DNA of 46,847 bases from Bacteroidetes bacterium GWF2_38_335 (GTDB lineage: Bacteria; Bacteroidota; Bacteroidia; Bacteroidales; GWF2-38-335). Each line of letters starts with the position of its first letter. Positions within the stretch are counted from its first letter, which is position 1. The position numbers were made by a program, and so were the translations under genes. The stretch is taken from assembly GCA_001769535.1 (NCBI GenBank), contig MEOH01000029.1:1-46847 (forward strand), given 5' to 3'. This document shows, in pieces, positions 31,316 through 40,300 of the stretch. Under the pieces are notes generated by a model. The model was not told where the DNA came from. It did not search any database and saw only the letters and a list, made by a program, of their open reading frames with translations.

Positions 31316-32905
31316 CTTATTGTATAAATTATCGTTTGAAATTACTTCAACGCCTTTTAAAAATGCGTCATCCGACATGTTTATTATTTCAAAAAATTCA
31401 CTGTTGTCCCAAATGTCTCTTGCTATAAGTGCTTTGATTTGGGTAGCAATATCCTCTTTTGATTTATTGTATTCATCTTCATTGAATTTAACTTTTGTGG
31501 CTTCTCCTTCTTTTATCAGGTCATCCAGCATTTGTTTTGTTACAATAAAGTCACGGTTGAAATCCTTAAATCCCGGATATTTGTTTTTTAACTCTTTTCG
31601 GTGCTCGTCGGTATATGAAAGACAATAATTTCTGATGGCGCCGTTTCTGATAAGATCTCTGAAATAATCAGTGTATTTTGTAGTATCAAGTGGAACAAAA
31701 AGGTCGGGCATTATTCCGCCCCCGCCATAAACGTAACGCTTGTAAACCATAGTTTCATACTTCAGGGAATCAGGAAAATGTATGCTGTCTGCGTTGGAAA
31801 GTTCTCCATTATTATATCTGTTAATCAGATCTTTTGCATATTCATCGTATCCTTCTTCATAGGGTTTCTGAATAGACCTTCCTGTGGGTGTATAATAACG
31901 CGCAATTGTCAGTCTGATCATTGAACCATCCGGCAATTCAAAAGGCCTTTGAACCAACCCTTTCCCAAAAGTTCTTCTGCCAATAATTACACCACGGTCC
32001 CAGTCCTGAATTGCTCCTGAAACAATTTCGCTGGCAGATGCCGATCCCTGATCAACCAATATTACCAAACGGCCATCAGTCATGGCTCCTTTTTTTGTGG
32101 CTTTGTATTCGATTCTTGGACTCTTTTCTCCTTCGGTGTAAACAATCATCTGATCTTTTTTCAGAAATACTTCGGCAAGATCGCTTGATGTCTGTAAATA
32201 ACCGCCACCGTTTCCCTGAAGATCAAGGATGAGATTTCGCAGTCCCATAAGCTTTAATGAATCCAAAGCCCTGTTGAACTCATCCATTGTGGTTTTGGCA
32301 AAGCGGTTCAGTCTGATATAACCGGTTTCGTTGTCAACCATATATGCGGCATCCAGACTGTAAATTGGTATTTTATCGCGGGTGATTGTGAAATCCAAAA
32401 GTCCTTTTTCTCCTTTTCTTTTTATGGAAACGGTTACTTTGGTTCCTTTGTCTCCAAGCAGTTTATTCCTTACTTGTTCATTGGTGAACTTTACTCCGGC
32501 AACGATTTCATTTTCAATCTTAACTATACGGTCTCCTGCGAGAATCCCAACTTTTTCAGATGGTCCTCCGGATATGGGAGCAATAACCACGATTGTGTCT
32601 TTCAGAATGTTGAACTGGACGCCAATCCCTTCGAAATTGCCCTCGAGGGGTTCATTCATTTCATCGACTTCCTTTTTACTAATGTAAATGGAGTGCGGAT
32701 CAAGTTCCTGCAACATTTCAACTATTGCTGACTCAACCAGTTTGTCTTCATTGGTCGAATCAACATAATAGGTGTTTATCAGGTTAATAATCCTTGTGAA
32801 TTTCGCAATATTTCCGTTATATGACTGAGAAAACCCTGTCAAAAGGAAAAATTGCATCAATGCAATAAGTAAGAGAGACTTTTTGATAATTCCTGTTTTA
32901 ATCAT
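31298..32905 (-). CDS. S41 family C-terminal processing peptidase
   Basis: A 535-residue exported serine protease of the CtpA/Prc type. A signal peptide or anchor (about 10-27, ends GFSQ) is followed by a PDZ domain near 85-165 (GIGVQFNILKD, GDRIVKIENEIVAG). The S41 catalytic domain has LDLQGNGGGYLQTS (228-241), VDQGSASASEIVSG (284-297) with the nucleophile Ser, and RTFGKGLVQ with Lys315 as general base. It trims C-termini of periplasmic substrates. A further 150 residues end the protein (KYPGFKDFNRDF..., a helical domain). Its 3' end contains the -33 box of the cysK leader promoter. Confidence 0.95.
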   Translation of the reverse strand: MIKTGIIKKSLLLIALMQFFLLTGFSQSYNGNIAKFTRIINLINTYYVDSTNEDKLVESAIVEMLQELDPHSIYISKKEVDEMNEPLEGNFEGIGVQFNILKDTIVVIAPISGGPSEKVGILAGDRIVKIENEIVAGVKFTNEQVRNKLLGDKGTKVTVSIKRKGEKGLLDFTITRDKIPIYSLDAAYMVDNETGYIRLNRFAKTTMDEFNRALDSLKLMGLRNLILDLQGNGGGYLQTSSDLAEVFLKKDQMIVYTEGEKSPRIEYKATKKGAMTDGRLVILVDQGSASASEIVSGAIQDWDRGVIIGRRTFGKGLVQRPFELPDGSMIRLTIARYYTPTGRSIQKPYEEGYDEYAKDLINRYNNGELSNADSIHFPDSLKYETMVYKRYVYGGGGIMPDLFVPLDTTKYTDYFRDLIRNGAIRNYCLSYTDEHRKELKNKYPGFKDFNRDFIVTKQMLDDLIKEGEATKVKFNEDEYNKSKEDIATQIKALIARDIWDNSEFFEIINMSDDAFLKGVEVISNDNLYNKLLRRK

Positions 32906-33205
32906 TTTTTCTTTTTTTTCAATAATTCAAAATTACAAATAATATCTGACTTTCCTTAAAATCGGGTAAAACAAAAGTCACATAGAAATCAAGTTTGTTA
33001 TTTAAAACGTTTTATATAAACAAACATTATTCCAAAATCATATATTAAGGTTAAAATTTGTTAACCCTTCCATAAAGGCCTTTTACCAGTTAACCTGTTT
33101 GTTTTACCAATTATAGTTTTTATCCTGTTTGTGAATTAAATAATTTGGTCAGGGTTTTTTATCTGATAATAATGTTATAAATTTAATTACTTAAAAATTA
33201 TATCT
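32906..33205. other. 300-base divergent intergenic region
   Basis: It separates the S41 protease (minus) from the DUF4139-like gene (plus). It is very AT-rich and has no convincing ORF. A TAATTTTG about 25 bases before the protease start on the minus strand is a possible -7 box. I see no hairpin with a T-run and no long repeat. Confidence 0.5.
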
Positions 33206-34789
33206 ATGAAAAAGTTATTGATTTCATTACTAGTACTTTCAGTTTTCATTGCAAATTCACAAAACGAATTTGAAAGTCAGAAAATCGCTGTTTTTAAAAA
33301 TGGAACAGGGTATTTCATTAAAAATGCAAAAGTTGATGCAAAAGATGGAAAATATACATTGAAAAAAACTCCTGAATCATTGTTCGGAACTTTATGGATC
33401 AGAGCTGCGGGTGAACGAATCAAGTCACTCCATACCATTCAGGAAAAAAGTGTTGAAAGAAAGGATGCCATTTCCATTAAGGATATGCTGAGTGGAAATA
33501 TTGGTAAAAATGTAAAACTGAATTTGTATGGTGATCAGTTTGTTGAGGGTAAAATTATTAGTGTTATTGATGACATGGTAAATGTTCGCGCCAAAGATAA
33601 ATGGGTTAGCCGCAGTATTTCATCTGTGACCGGAATTGAGTTTGTCGAAGAGCCTGATTACAAATATGACAGTAAGATGGAAACCAACCAGTTAGAAATT
33701 GAATTTAATTCTGATGGAAAAAAGTCCATTGAAATGATGTATATGCAAAGGGGCATAGGATGGTTTCCCAATTATTTAATAGAAATAAATGATGAGAAAG
33801 AAGCCACTGTTACATTAAAGTCAACTCTGATTAATGATATTGAAGATCTTGTGAACGCCGAAATTGAATTTGTTGTTGGTGTTCCGAATTTTAAATACAA
33901 CTATGTGAACTGTCCTTTAAGCAGTTCAATAAGTCTTGAGAGTTTTATAAGCAGTTTAAATGGTTTAAGTTATACCAGTCGTGGCTTTGATAATTTTGCC
34001 AACAACAATTTGTCAAATGCAATAATGGCTCAGCAAGTAACCAACAATGATTACGAGAGAAATCCAAATGAAAACTATGAATTGCCCGAATTCACTGCCG
34101 AAGGAAGCTCCGAGGAAGATCTTTATTTTTACAATTATAAAAATGTTACCCTGAAAAAAGGTGAAAGAGCAAATTATGAACTGTTGAATATTAAGGTGCC
34201 ATTTGAACATGTTTATGAAGTGATACTCAATCCAAATACCACCAACAATTACTACTATGCCAATTCAAAAGGCTATTCTTTTGATGATAACTCCAATAAA
34301 GTCTGGCATTCAATAAAACTGAACAACACATCGAAAATGCCTTGGACAACCGGAACAGCCATGATTGTTAAAAAAGACAATGAGGGATCAAAACCCATCA
34401 GTCAGGATATGTTGAGCTATATTCCCGTGGGAGGAAAAGGATATCTGAAAGTAACCGTTTCACCGGATATTTCAGTAAAAGATAAAGAAGAGGAAATTAA
34501 AAGAGTTGAAAAGAGTAAGAAAAAGGATAATTACTACTATGATCTGGTAACCGTTGAAGGAAAAATAAGGGCTAAAAATTTCAAGGATACTCCCATAAAG
34601 CTAAATGTAAAAAGAAGCATCACCGGTGAACTTCAGGAATCAGATGTGAAATGGGAGTTTTCAAAATCCATCAATAATTATTACTACAATAATATCAATC
34701 CGGTTAATGATGTAACCTGGGAAATTGAGCTGAAACCCGGTGAGGAAAAGGAAATTAAATACTCTTACACCATATTTATATATAATTAA
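33206..34789 (+). CDS. Exported DUF4139-like protein
   Basis: A 527-residue protein with a signal peptide (1-18, ends IANSQ). The N-terminal third (FKNGTGYFIKNAKVDAKDGKY, quoted in short: FKNGTGYFIKN) resembles the start of DUF4139/mucoidy-inhibitor-like proteins, which carry an uncleaved beta domain. YMQRGIGWFPNYLIEI (about 178-193) with ATVTLKSTLINDIEDL corresponds to the family's GW.P.Y.I...A.L...A.V.N.T.EDW region. The C-terminal VKRSITGELQESD and W.IELKPGEEKEIKYSYTI match its closing beta strands. Function is not known. The TAA stop overlaps the ATG of the M48 protease gene by one base, so the two are coupled. Confidence 0.75.
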   Translation: MKKLLISLLVLSVFIANSQNEFESQKIAVFKNGTGYFIKNAKVDAKDGKYTLKKTPESLFGTLWIRAAGERIKSLHTIQEKSVERKDAISIKDMLSGNIGKNVKLNLYGDQFVEGKIISVIDDMVNVRAKDKWVSRSISSVTGIEFVEEPDYKYDSKMETNQLEIEFNSDGKKSIEMMYMQRGIGWFPNYLIEINDEKEATVTLKSTLINDIEDLVNAEIEFVVGVPNFKYNYVNCPLSSSISLESFISSLNGLSYTSRGFDNFANNNLSNAIMAQQVTNNDYERNPNENYELPEFTAEGSSEEDLYFYNYKNVTLKKGERANYELLNIKVPFEHVYEVILNPNTTNNYYYANSKGYSFDDNSNKVWHSIKLNNTSKMPWTTGTAMIVKKDNEGSKPISQDMLSYIPVGGKGYLKVTVSPDISVKDKEEEIKRVEKSKKKDNYYYDLVTVEGKIRAKNFKDTPIKLNVKRSITGELQESDVKWEFSKSINNYYYNNINPVNDVTWEIELKPGEEKEIKYSYTIFIYN

Positions 34790-35622
34790 TGAATAGATTA
34801 TTTCTGAGTTTAGTTTTGATATTTATCTATGCCGGACTATCAGCGCAGGTGTCCGGCATTGACTCGTCCGATTATGAAACCGACCGTGAAGCAAAGCTTG
34901 CAATTGCGCGCATCGTAAGGTATTCAGGGTTAAGTCAGAATTTTACAGTCATCGAGGGTGATGTGAAAACAGTAATTGCCTATAGCAGGGGAGGCCAAAG
35001 GTATATAGCTTATAATCCGTATTTTATTAAGAGGGTTAGGAACGTTGCCGGAACCGATTGGGCAGCAATCAGTGTATTGGCACATGAAATTGGTCACCAT
35101 TTATCGGGACATACTTTGAAGCTTAAAGGAATTAATCAGCGCGAAGAACTTGAAGCAGATAAATTTTCAGGTTTTATCCTTTACAGGATGAACGCAAACC
35201 TTGATGAAGCAAAGGCAGCATTGCTGAATATCGGAAATGAAATTGATACTGTGATTCATCCCCCTGTCGAAATCAGGATTCAGGCAATATCAAACGGGTG
35301 GCTTGATGCAAAATATCTGGATGAAAACAGAGATTTTCCTGCTGATTCGGTCTCGGAAACAGAATACTCGGAACTAATCTGGAAATGCAGGTTCAAAGGC
35401 GATTTAAATGTATATTTTATTGACAAGGATAACCAGATCATCTGGTTTGATAATACTGGAAAACCTGTGATAATTGGAGAACGCGAGGGGAAAATCGCCC
35501 CGGGTTATAAATGGTTCTATCATTCAAAGGGACTGCATTATGGGGTGGATGAAAAGGGCAATATCTGGGATCTGAATTTCCGTGAAAATGTTTACATTGT
35601 TGGAAAAGCTGAAAAAATTTGA
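34789..35622 (+). CDS. Exported M48-family metalloprotease
   Basis: A 277-residue zinc protease with a signal peptide (1-20, ends LSAQ). The zinc site HEIGHH is at 99-104, with the third ligand in EELEADKFSGFIL near Glu120. The catalytic domain is compact (about 25-180). A C-terminal part of about 100 residues with short beta repeats (DKDNQIIWFDNTGKPVIIGE, VDEKGNIWDLNF) looks like a small WD/TolB-like or bespoke binding domain. It lies in a coupled pair with the DUF4139-like gene and probably acts in the periplasm. Substrate unknown. Confidence 0.9.
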   Translation: MNRLFLSLVLIFIYAGLSAQVSGIDSSDYETDREAKLAIARIVRYSGLSQNFTVIEGDVKTVIAYSRGGQRYIAYNPYFIKRVRNVAGTDWAAISVLAHEIGHHLSGHTLKLKGINQREELEADKFSGFILYRMNANLDEAKAALLNIGNEIDTVIHPPVEIRIQAISNGWLDAKYLDENRDFPADSVSETEYSELIWKCRFKGDLNVYFIDKDNQIIWFDNTGKPVIIGEREGKIAPGYKWFYHSKGLHYGVDEKGNIWDLNFRENVYIVGKAEKI

Positions 35623-35729
35623 GCTTGAAACCATAAAATGTGAATTGGGTTTGTTGGAGTTCTGTTTATTTAATGTTGATAAGAAATTTTCCTAAAAAAA
35701 ACAGAATCGTGTTTTGTAAAAAAAATTGT

Positions 35730-35737
35730 TATATTTG
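35730..35737 (+). promoter_or_regulatory. Candidate -7 element of siaB-siaC
   Basis: TATATTTG followed by CAT fits TAnnTTTG and ends 43 bases before the SiaB-like ATG. No -33 box at 19 bases is clear. It suggests separate transcription from the M48 gene. Confidence 0.45.
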
Positions 35738-35780
35738 CATAAATTGAAAATTTATAAAGGCTAAAAAAAGAAGGGCATTT

Positions 35781-36332
35781 ATGAGTTTTAAGGCTGAAGA
35801 ATGGTTTGAAAGCATTAATTGCGGTAATGTACTGATCTCTTATCAGGGAGAAGTTAGTTCTGAATTGATTACAAGTTCACTCGAAGTTGTTGAGTCTAAA
35901 CTTGATGAATCAAATGAGGACAGCAAAATGAAGAGAAAGGTATATAACGTATTGGTTGAGTTGCTTCAGAATTTGTTTCACCACTCCGAAATGGTAAAAG
36001 GGGTGGCAGGAAACAATGAAGCAATGAAATATGCAATTTTTGTTGTAACCAAACCAGGCGAAGAACTGTATTCAATTTATACAGGAAATTTCGTTAAGAA
36101 TTCAAGAATTCAATTCCTTACCGACAGGGTTGAGCAATTAAATGCCATGAGCGTTGAAGAATTAAAGGAATTGTACAAGATGATTCTGAATAATGAAGAA
36201 TTTTCTGATAAGGGCGGTGGAGGCCTTGGTATGATTGATGTAGCGAGAAAAACAGGTTCTAAAATGGAGTACAGTTTTAATGAGTTTTCTGATGAATATT
36301 CATTTTTTTGTTTGAATATAAATATAAATTAA
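35781..36332 (+). CDS. SiaB-family protein kinase (DUF6272)
   Basis: A 183-residue cytosolic protein of the SiaB family, GHKL-type kinases without a receiver or sensor domain. YNVLVELLQNLFHHS (about 55-69) is the N-box and DKGGGGLGMIDVARKTG (about 141-157) the glycine-rich ATP lid. In Pseudomonas, SiaB phosphorylates SiaC on Thr68 and the phosphatase SiaA reverses this. The SiaC-like gene follows after 36 bases, so the pair is a partner-switch module. No SiaA-like PP2C phosphatase or SiaD diguanylate cyclase is in the window, so the output is different or encoded elsewhere. Confidence 0.9.
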   Translation: MSFKAEEWFESINCGNVLISYQGEVSSELITSSLEVVESKLDESNEDSKMKRKVYNVLVELLQNLFHHSEMVKGVAGNNEAMKYAIFVVTKPGEELYSIYTGNFVKNSRIQFLTDRVEQLNAMSVEELKELYKMILNNEEFSDKGGGGLGMIDVARKTGSKMEYSFNEFSDEYSFFCLNININ

Positions 36333-36368
36333 CTATATTTAGTAGCTTTAAATTTTAAAAGTAAAACT

Positions 36369-36749
36369 ATGGAGTCAATTTCAATTGAAGGAACACCCAA
36401 AACCCCGACGGTTAATTTTGATGCGTCAACAGGTAAAATTGAAATAAAAGGAAGGTCAATACCTGAGAATTCAATCGAATTCTATAAACCGTTAGTTGAT
36501 TGGCTGGAAAGCTATTCATCTTCACCACAGAAATTAACTGAAGTGAATATCCAGCTTGAGTATTTTAATACCAGCTCTTCAAAATGTATTCTGGATGTAT
36601 TTAAAAAACTGGAATCAATTCACAAAGCTGGAAATGAAGTGCTGATCAACTGGTATTATGAGGAAGATGATGAAGATATGTTGGAAGCTGGAGAAGACTA
36701 CCAGTCAATTATCCGCATTCCTTTTAAAATGATTGAGATCGAAGAGTAA
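36369..36749 (+). CDS. SiaC-family regulatory phosphoprotein (DUF1987)
   Basis: A 126-residue protein of the SiaC/DUF1987 family. The motif EYFNTSSSKCILDVF is present, and its Thr is residue 68, the same number as the phosphorylated Thr68 of Pseudomonas SiaC. PTPxVxFD-like N-terminus (TPKTPTVNFDASTG), GRSIPENSIEFY and the acidic EEDDEDMLEAGEDY tail-region are typical. In its unphosphorylated form SiaC activates the cyclase SiaD in Pseudomonas; the target here is unknown. Followed by a terminator at 36842. Confidence 0.92.
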   Translation: MESISIEGTPKTPTVNFDASTGKIEIKGRSIPENSIEFYKPLVDWLESYSSSPQKLTEVNIQLEYFNTSSSKCILDVFKKLESIHKAGNEVLINWYYEEDDEDMLEAGEDYQSIIRIPFKMIEIEE

Positions 36750-36841
36750 TTTTTGTTTACTTCATTGATTATCTGATTGAATGTAATTGGTCATTTGACT
36801 TTTTACATTTAACTAATTGTGAATTATTTATTACCAGATAG

Positions 36842-36874
36842 AAAAGCCGGGATTATATCCCGACTTTTTCTTTT
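36842..36874 (+). terminator. Intrinsic terminator of siaB-siaC
   Basis: AAAAGCCGGGA and TCCCGACTTTTT form a stem with one C-A mismatch around a TTATA loop, ending in a T-run. It lies 92 bases after the siaC stop. A short reading frame crossing it (36819-37013) is not a gene. Confidence 0.8.
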
Positions 36875-37010
36875 TTTATTTTGTCACTACTTTCCAGAAG
36901 TGTATCCTACGAAATTTGTAAAAAAGATTTATCAAATCGCTTTGAGCAATCTTGTAATTTTATTCGTGAAACTCAAATTTCAAGAACGGAGTGAATTGAA
37001 ATTTGTAAGT

Positions 37011-37124
37011 TGAACAACCCTCGACAAATAAATTTGTCGGGGTATGAGATTAATACTCCGTCCCTTGGGGCGAATTAAAAATATGTTTTATTGATACCCC
37101 GCTGCTTTGCGGCGGGGTTGTTCA
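37011..37124. repeat. Palindromic intergenic repeat, family 2, complete copy
   Basis: A 114-base element with inverted ends TGAACAACCC and GGGTTGTTCA. It contains two internal hairpins: CGACAAA-TAAA-TTTGTCG (37022-37039) and CCCCGCTGC-TTT-GCGGCGGGG (37097-37117, one G-U pair). A second copy with a degraded right end lies at 43411-43528. It has no ORF, so it may be a MITE-like or REP-like element. It lies between convergent genes. Confidence 0.85.
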
Positions 37125-37152
37125 TTTTTTCATATTTCTTCACTGAATTAAA

Positions 37153-37351
37153 GGTCTGAAAGACCGATTTGTTATACCAATTGTAATTATAAAACAGTTT
37201 GGACTGTTTTATAATTTTACAATGGCATTAAGTGCCCGAATTTTTATTCGGCATTAATACTCGAAATGAATTACTAAATAATTAGTAAATGGACTATTTT
37301 CTAATTCATTTCGGTATTACACCACAGGGTGAAACAAAGTGCAACCCTGTG
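37153..37351. repeat. Cluster of five successive inverted repeats
   Basis: Within 200 bases: GGTCT-GAA-AGACC (37153-37165); a 42-base hairpin TTGTAATTATAAAACAGT with its complement, two-base bulge (37181-37222); AATGCCGAAT-type hairpin around 37224-37257; CGAAATGAATTA/TAATTCATTTCG (37262-37313) enclosing TTACTAA-ATAA-TTAGTAA; and CACAGGGT/ACCCTGTG (37323-37351). Together with the repeat at 37011 this occupies most of the 646-base gene-free stretch 36750-37395. It lies downstream of two convergent genes. Confidence 0.8.
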
Positions 37352-37395
37352 CATAAAATAATAAATAAAATTTTCAAAGGAATACGAATACCTTT

Positions 37396-40300
37396 TTAGT
37401 CCTTCTTTTTCTTCCTTCTGAAACTGATGTTAGAGAATGTCCAACCAAGAAAATCAATGGTTCTTTTCAAAATTCTGAAATATAAAGTAATGTACAGAAT
37501 TAAGGTCATGCACCAAATAACAATAGAGTTTACCCAGAAAGTATCCATCAGATAACCAAATATTTTTTTCTGAGGAGCATAAAAATGAGCTCTGATGAAA
37601 CTAAACTCCGGATCACGGTAAATGGGATCCATTTTTTGATAATACCTGTTTTTGTATTCGATGATTTTGTCGAAATCGTTTGAATTGGTTACAAATTCTG
37701 TAAGACTGGTATTCGTGTATTGGTTTTGTAAATCAATAAATTGTTTCTTTCTCACATCATGAATACAGGCTATCTGGTCTTTTGTATAGCCCATCATACT
37801 TAACAGGTTTACTTCTTTTGGCTTAAGGGACTGGTTTTTATTGATAAGCTTGTCTTTTTTCTTGTTGGCATCGTTGTACATATCCATGTAATACTTATCA
37901 AGTGCTCTTAAATAAATACGGATTTTTTCATCTGTCTTTGGACCATATTTATCAATGTACAAAGAGTCAATCATGGTAAACTTGAACTTTTTATTGAGTT
38001 TTAATTCTTTGGCAATTTCATTACGCATCAGTTCAAAATTGTTTATTACCCGTTCTCTTTTTTCAGGCCTCTTAAGATCCCTAAGGTTGTCGGTCACTTT
38101 TGTTTTCAGATTGGAAACCAGATAGTTCTTCTTATAGTCAGCCACACTCATGGTCTTTTCAAATTCATAGAACATCTGTTCGTATTTGTTGTCTTTGAAC
38201 TGGTGGACTGCCAATGCTTCATAAGCCCATCGGGCTGTAATGATATCTCCGTAAATCGGAACTGCATCAAAGTTGTGCATGGGAATATCGGGGTTTAACC
38301 TGTCATATTTGACTATAATCCCGGAAAGGATCATTTGCGGAATAACCAGGAATGGAATGAGAATGTAAATAGTAACAGCAGTATTGAAACTATCTGAAAC
38401 GTTTAATCCCAGCATATTGGCGAAAGCAAAGGAACTGAATAGTATAAACCAGTAATGAAAATACATTCCGTGAATTTCCATTACCGTATTTCCCAGCATT
38501 ACAAAAGTAAACGCCTGAATGGCAGATAACGTGAACAGAATAGTAACTTTTGAAAATAGGTAGCTTGACCGGCTCAGATTCAGGAATGTTTCTCTTTTTA
38601 GAATTAATCTGTCACGGATAATTTCCTCGGCGCTGACTGTTAAACCCATAAAAATGGCAACAATCACCGACATAAAAATGTACACAGGAAGGTTGTTGTT
38701 GTCAGAGAAAACATATCCTTCCTTATTATCAGTTGAAAGATCGTAATACTTTATAATAAATGAGAGGAAAAATGCAAGTACCGGTGCTTCAAGCAGGTTG
38801 ATAGACAGATACTGTGTGTTTGTAAGTTTTGCCAAGACATCCCTGATGGTGAATACAAAAAATTGCCTTATCCAATTGGGAATTTTAAAATGAATTTGTG
38901 GCAAATCTTCAACTCCGGCCGACAATTCCTTTGGACTAACGGTTTTAATATATTCATTATAATGACGGTTCCATTCTTTAGGCGACGTTTTCCTTGTGGT
39001 TGTAAGGTTTCCGTATTCATCAAGAACCTGCGATTCAACAATATTGAAGACCTGCTCCGGGTTTACATTACCGCAGGTAGGACATTCACTGTCGTTCCAG
39101 TTTGCCTGATGTGATCTTGATTTGAAATAAATTATGGAGTCAACAGGGTCGCCTGTGTAGATTTGAAAACCTCCGGTATCAAGTATAATCAACTTGTCAA
39201 ACATCTTAAAGATGTCGGATGAGGGTTGATGGATAACCACAAAAACAAGCTTGCCTTTAAGTGCAAGTTCCTTAAGCAGATCCATAATGTTTTCAGAGTC
39301 TCTGGATGACAAGCCGGATGTGGGTTCGTCAAGAAAAAGTACTGCGGGTTCGCGGATTAATTCAAGGGCAATGTTAAGCCTTTTCCTTTGACCTCCACTG
39401 ATTTTTTTATTCAGCGGACTACCTACCTTCATGTCTTTCTTCTCGTACAGGCCAAGACTTTGAAGCATTTTTACAACAGTCCGTATCAGCTGAAATTTAC
39501 TGTAGTTATCAAAACACAACTTGGCATTGTAATATAGGTTTTGAAAAACAGTAAGTTCTTCAATAAGTAAATCGTCTTGTGAAACGTGGCCGATTATACC
39601 TTCAATTTCTTCAGAGTTTTTATGAATGTTGATGCCATTGATCAGAACTTCGCCATCAGTGGGAGGGGAGGATCCATTGAGCACATTCAGCAGGGTTGAT
39701 TTCCCGGCTCCTGATGCACCCATGATTCCAACAAGTTTACCTGATTCTTCAGTGAAATTGATGTCGTGAAGTCCTATTCCTCCGCCTTTAAATTTGTAAG
39801 AAAGGTGATTAACCTCAAAAACAATCTTGGATTTATGTTTGTCCTCAATAAAAGCAGTAATGATATCACTGTAATATATCGGTTTTATTTTGTAGTTTCT
39901 GACAGAAGTTCCGGATGTCAGTACAAACACTTTGTCGTGTTGTAAATGTTGCCCGTTCAGGTACAATTCGTCGTCGCCAAGATACCTGATTACATAGATA
40001 TTGGCAGATAGTATATGAAAAACCCTTAACTGACCTTTAAATCCTTCGGAGTAAACGTGTTTGACCTTATCGTGAATAAATTCTTTATTGTCATCAATAA
40101 TAAGAACACGTGAAGAATTGGGCAGGTTATCAAAATTATACAGCACGAATCCCCTGATTCTTTTGTATTCATCCAGGGTAACGTGGAAAGTATCTGCAAC
40201 AGTTTCAACAAATTCGAATTCCTGATCTGTAATTTCGGTGCCTTCAGATTTAATGAATTCAAGAAGACGGATCACAACAACAACTTTTTGTTTTTGAGTC

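Noticed and set aside
36819-37013. A 64-codon reading frame after siaC
   Set aside because: It crosses an intrinsic terminator, has no signal or motif, and starts with a non-ATG codon.
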